NCBI GenBank assembly: GCA_017510225.1
Contig: JAFWNS010000018.1
Coordinates: 1-45,169, forward strand
Length of the DNA: 45,169 nt
Reading direction: 5' to 3'
DNA from: Bacilli bacterium
GTDB lineage: Bacteria; Bacillota_I; Bacilli_A; RF39; UBA660
The first letter of the stretch is position 1, and the number at the start of each line of letters is the position of its first letter. The notes below the pieces were generated by a model. The model was not told the DNA's origin, searched no databases, and saw only the letters and a list, made by a program, of their open reading frames with translations. The position numbers and the translations under genes were made by a program. This document shows positions 43,339 through 45,169 of the stretch, one piece after another.

Positions 43339-43653
43339 ATGTATATTGATTTAATTGTATTAGTAATATTAATGGTTTTAGTAATAGTATTTTATAAGAG
43401 ATTTACATCTTTTGTATTCTTTATGGCGATAGTTGATATTTTACTTAGAATTTTAACTTTTATTAGAGATAATATAGGATTAAAAGATGTTAGTGATTTA
43501 ATAGGTAAATATGTTCCTGGTAGTATATTTAATATTATAGATAAATATACTAAAGGAAGTATTAATATATTATTAAAATGGGCTTTTGTAGTTATAATGT
43601 GTTTCTTCTTATACTACATTATAAGAATATTTATAAAGAAGAAAAAAATTTAA
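43339..43653 (+). CDS. Small membrane protein, unknown
   Basis: 104 residues with GAGG ten bases before the ATG. Three hydrophobic segments (about 3-20, 25-42, 76-98); the loop (45-75) holds GLKDVSDLIGKYVPGSIFNI. The Lys-rich end faces inward. No family recognised. Last gene of the yitT operon, ended by the terminator at 43663-43695, which separates it from spoIIGA. Confidence 0.75.
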   Translation: MYIDLIVLVILMVLVIVFYKRFTSFVFFMAIVDILLRILTFIRDNIGLKDVSDLIGKYVPGSIFNIIDKYTKGSINILLKWAFVVIMCFFLYYIIRIFIKKKKI

Positions 43654-43662
43654 TTAAGTATT

Positions 43663-43695
43663 AAGAAATGACAATATTTATCATTTCTTTTTTTT
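43663..43695 (+). terminator. Terminator before spoIIGA
   Basis: AAGAAATGA (43663-43671) pairs perfectly with TCATTTCTT (43681-43689), nine pairs, followed by Ts. An ATG at 43668 in the spoIIGA frame is part of this stem and not a start. Confidence 0.85.
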
Positions 43696-43715
43696 ATACT
43701 TGTTTTGGTGATATT

Positions 43716-44486
43716 ATGAAGGTCTATATTGATTTAGTATTTTTTATTAATTTCTTTTTTGATTTTATTATTATTTATGGTACTAAGTATATATTAAAAC
43801 TACATACTAAATTATATAGAATAATTATGGGATCTTTTATTGGTAGTTTATCTATATTATTACTTTTTATATCACTTAATAATATATCTTTATTTATATT
43901 AAAATAATTAATTAGTATAGTTATTATTATAGTTAGTTTTGGTCGTAGAAATTTTTTTAAGAATATATTATATTTCTATTTAATTAGTATTATATTAGGA
44001 GGTAGTATTTATTTACTTGATATTGCATATGTTTATGATAATAAGGGATTAATATTTTTTAATAATGGACTTTCTATAAATATTATATTAATTATAATTA
44101 TTAGTCCAATTATTATATATTTATATGTAAAAGAAAATAAGAATTATAGATTAAGATATTCTAATATTTACACTATAGAGATAATTATAAATAATAAAGT
44201 ATATAAATTAAAATCTATGTTAGATACTGGTAATGATTTAAAAGATCCTTATACTAAGAAGAATATAATATTAGTTAATAATAATATAATTAGTAATATA
44301 AATAAATATATTTATGTACCCTATAAAGCTTTAAATACTAGTGGTATTATTAAATGTTTTAAAGCAGATAGAATAATTATAAATAATAAAATATTTAATA
44401 ATTGTTTAATAGGTATAAGTAATAATAATTTTGATCTAGAAGATATAGACTGTTTATTACCTAATAAGTTAAGGGAGGATTTATGA
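43716..44486 (+). pseudogene. spoIIGA: Sporulation sigma-E factor-processing peptidase SpoIIGA, interrupted by an in-frame TAA
   Basis: From ATG 43716 (GGTGAT before it) the frame reads MKVYIDLVFFINFFFDFIII, typical of SpoIIGA, for 63 codons, then meets TAA at 43905-43907. Beyond it the same frame stays open to 44486 and carries the rest: the remaining membrane helices (GGSIYLLDI, IFFNNGLSINII) and the aspartic protease motif LDTGND. So one nonsense codon splits an otherwise whole 256-codon gene. No Shine-Dalgarno precedes the later ATG at 44217. SpoIIGA removes the pro-peptide of sigma-E. It may be a real mutation, a readthrough stop or a sequencing error. The end overlaps sigE (ATGA). Confidence 0.85.
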
Positions 44487-45169
44487 TATTAAGATTAATT
44501 AAAAAACTATTATTTAAAACTAGAAGTATATTTTATGTAGGACAAACTGATATATTACCCGAACCTTTATCTAAAGAAAGGGAAGATTATTATGTTAATT
44601 TAAAAGAAAATGGTGATTTAAGAGCTAAAGATATTCTTATAGAACATAATTTAAGATTAGTTGTATTTTTAGCTAAAAAGTATGAAAATACTGGTGTTGA
44701 TTTAGAAGATTTAGTTAGTATTGGTACTATTGGATTAATAAAAGGTATTAATACTTTTAATAGTAGTAAGAATATAAAACTTGCTACTTACGCATCTAGG
44801 TGTATAGATAATGAGATTTTAATGTATTTAAGAAAAAATAAAAAAATTAAATCTGAAGTTAGTATAGATGCTTCTTTATCTTTAGATGGAGAAGGTAATG
44901 AACTTCATTTAGAAGATGTTTTAGGTACTGATCCTGATGTAGTTACAAAACCTATTGAATTAGAGTCTGATAAAGTATTATTACTTAGTGAAATTAATAA
45001 ATTAAAGTCTAGAGATAGAGATATTATAGTATTAAGATATGGTCTTATGGGAAATAAAGAATTAACTCAAAAAGAAGTGGCAGAGAAATTAGGTATATCT
45101 CAATCATATATTTCTAGAATAGAAAAGAAAGTTATAAGAAAATTAAAAACAGTAGTAAATACTGTTTAA
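44483..45169 (+). CDS. sigE: RNA polymerase sporulation sigma factor SigE
   Basis: 228 residues, whole, ending at the last base of the window. It keeps a pro-sequence: about 20 residues, ending at the FYVGQT region, which aligns with the YYIGG processing site of B. subtilis pro-sigma-E. Region 2 (DLVSIGTIGLIKGINTF, IKLATYASRCIDNEILMYLR) and region 4 (LTQKEVAEKLGISQSYISRIEK) are clear. Sigma-E runs early mother-cell gene expression. The start overlaps the spoIIGA stop by four bases; AAGGGAGGAT precedes it. Confidence 0.95.
   Translation: MILRLIKKLLFKTRSIFYVGQTDILPEPLSKEREDYYVNLKENGDLRAKDILIEHNLRLVVFLAKKYENTGVDLEDLVSIGTIGLIKGINTFNSSKNIKLATYASRCIDNEILMYLRKNKKIKSEVSIDASLSLDGEGNELHLEDVLGTDPDVVTKPIELESDKVLLLSEINKLKSRDRDIIVLRYGLMGNKELTQKEVAEKLGISQSYISRIEKKVIRKLKTVVNTV

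Noticed and set aside
43668-43715. Earlier start of spoIIGA at ATG 43668
   Set aside because: That ATG is inside the stem of a strong terminator; GGTGAT precedes ATG 43716, which also gives the family's usual N-terminus.
43905-43907. Alternative genetic code as reason for the stop in spoIIGA
   Set aside because: TAA ends many other genes here in the normal way, and TGA is also used as a stop, so the code is standard.

Overview
This is about 45 kb of very AT-rich, almost fully coding chromosomal DNA. The proteins, gene order and signals point to a low-GC, spore-forming Firmicute of the Bacilli type, probably an uncultured gut lineage. The reasons are a sporulation set (gpr, spoIIP, a YqxA-like gene, spoIIGA-sigE, an FtsK/SpoIIIE translocase), B. 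subtilis-like neighbourhoods (rpsT/gpr/spoIIP/yqxA near lepA/hemW; spoIIIE near the ymfF/ymfH peptidase pair), sigma-A promoters with extended -10 boxes, and U-tailed hairpin terminators fused to the next promoter. TGA acts as a stop (for example in ATGA overlaps at 32230, 41894 and 44483), so the code is standard. The exact taxon cannot be fixed from this window.

Layout. 1-9028: envelope genes (membrane GDPD phosphodiesterase cut by the left edge, DUF308 protein, ABC-2 exporter pair, PMT-type O-mannosyltransferase, PfkB kinase, Smr protein, two unknown single-pass membrane proteins). 9090-15490: rpmG, efp, ftsK/spoIIIE, deoD and the M16 pair ymfF-ymfH, a group linked to EF-P function. 15539-21848: two TasA-like or single-pass surface proteins, lepA, a protein with three SpoIIID-like helix-turn-helix modules, hemW, an HD-domain protein and another small surface protein. 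21869-26644: transglutaminase-like protein, rpsT, gpr, spoIIP, yqxA-like, a metal-ABC-type binding lipoprotein and yidD. 26763-29630: rnc, an unknown gene and an RNase J2-like protein, then tRNA-Arg(CCU). 29779-35096: five unknown cytoplasmic proteins, four of them in one tight operon. 35168-38444: two tandem thioester-domain surface adhesins with Cys-rich repeats. 38520-45169: tRNA-Glu(CUC), an SDR, a lipoprotein, a TtcA-like enzyme, YitT, a second copy of the single-pass family, an MBL hydrolase, a small membrane protein, and spoIIGA-sigE.

Most notable points. The second adhesin has lost both residues for covalent chemistry: the thioester Gln is Arg and the sorting-signal Gly is Asp. spoIIGA is broken by one in-frame TAA although its substrate pro-sigE is intact. 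A triple SpoIIID-like protein lies between lepA and hemW. The RNase J and the metal-binding lipoprotein both lack key ligand residues. The four-gene operon at 29779-34253 has no family I recognise and is the best candidate for an undescribed system.

There is no insertion sequence, prophage, CRISPR array or riboswitch that I can support, and no stretch over 300 bases is without a gene.
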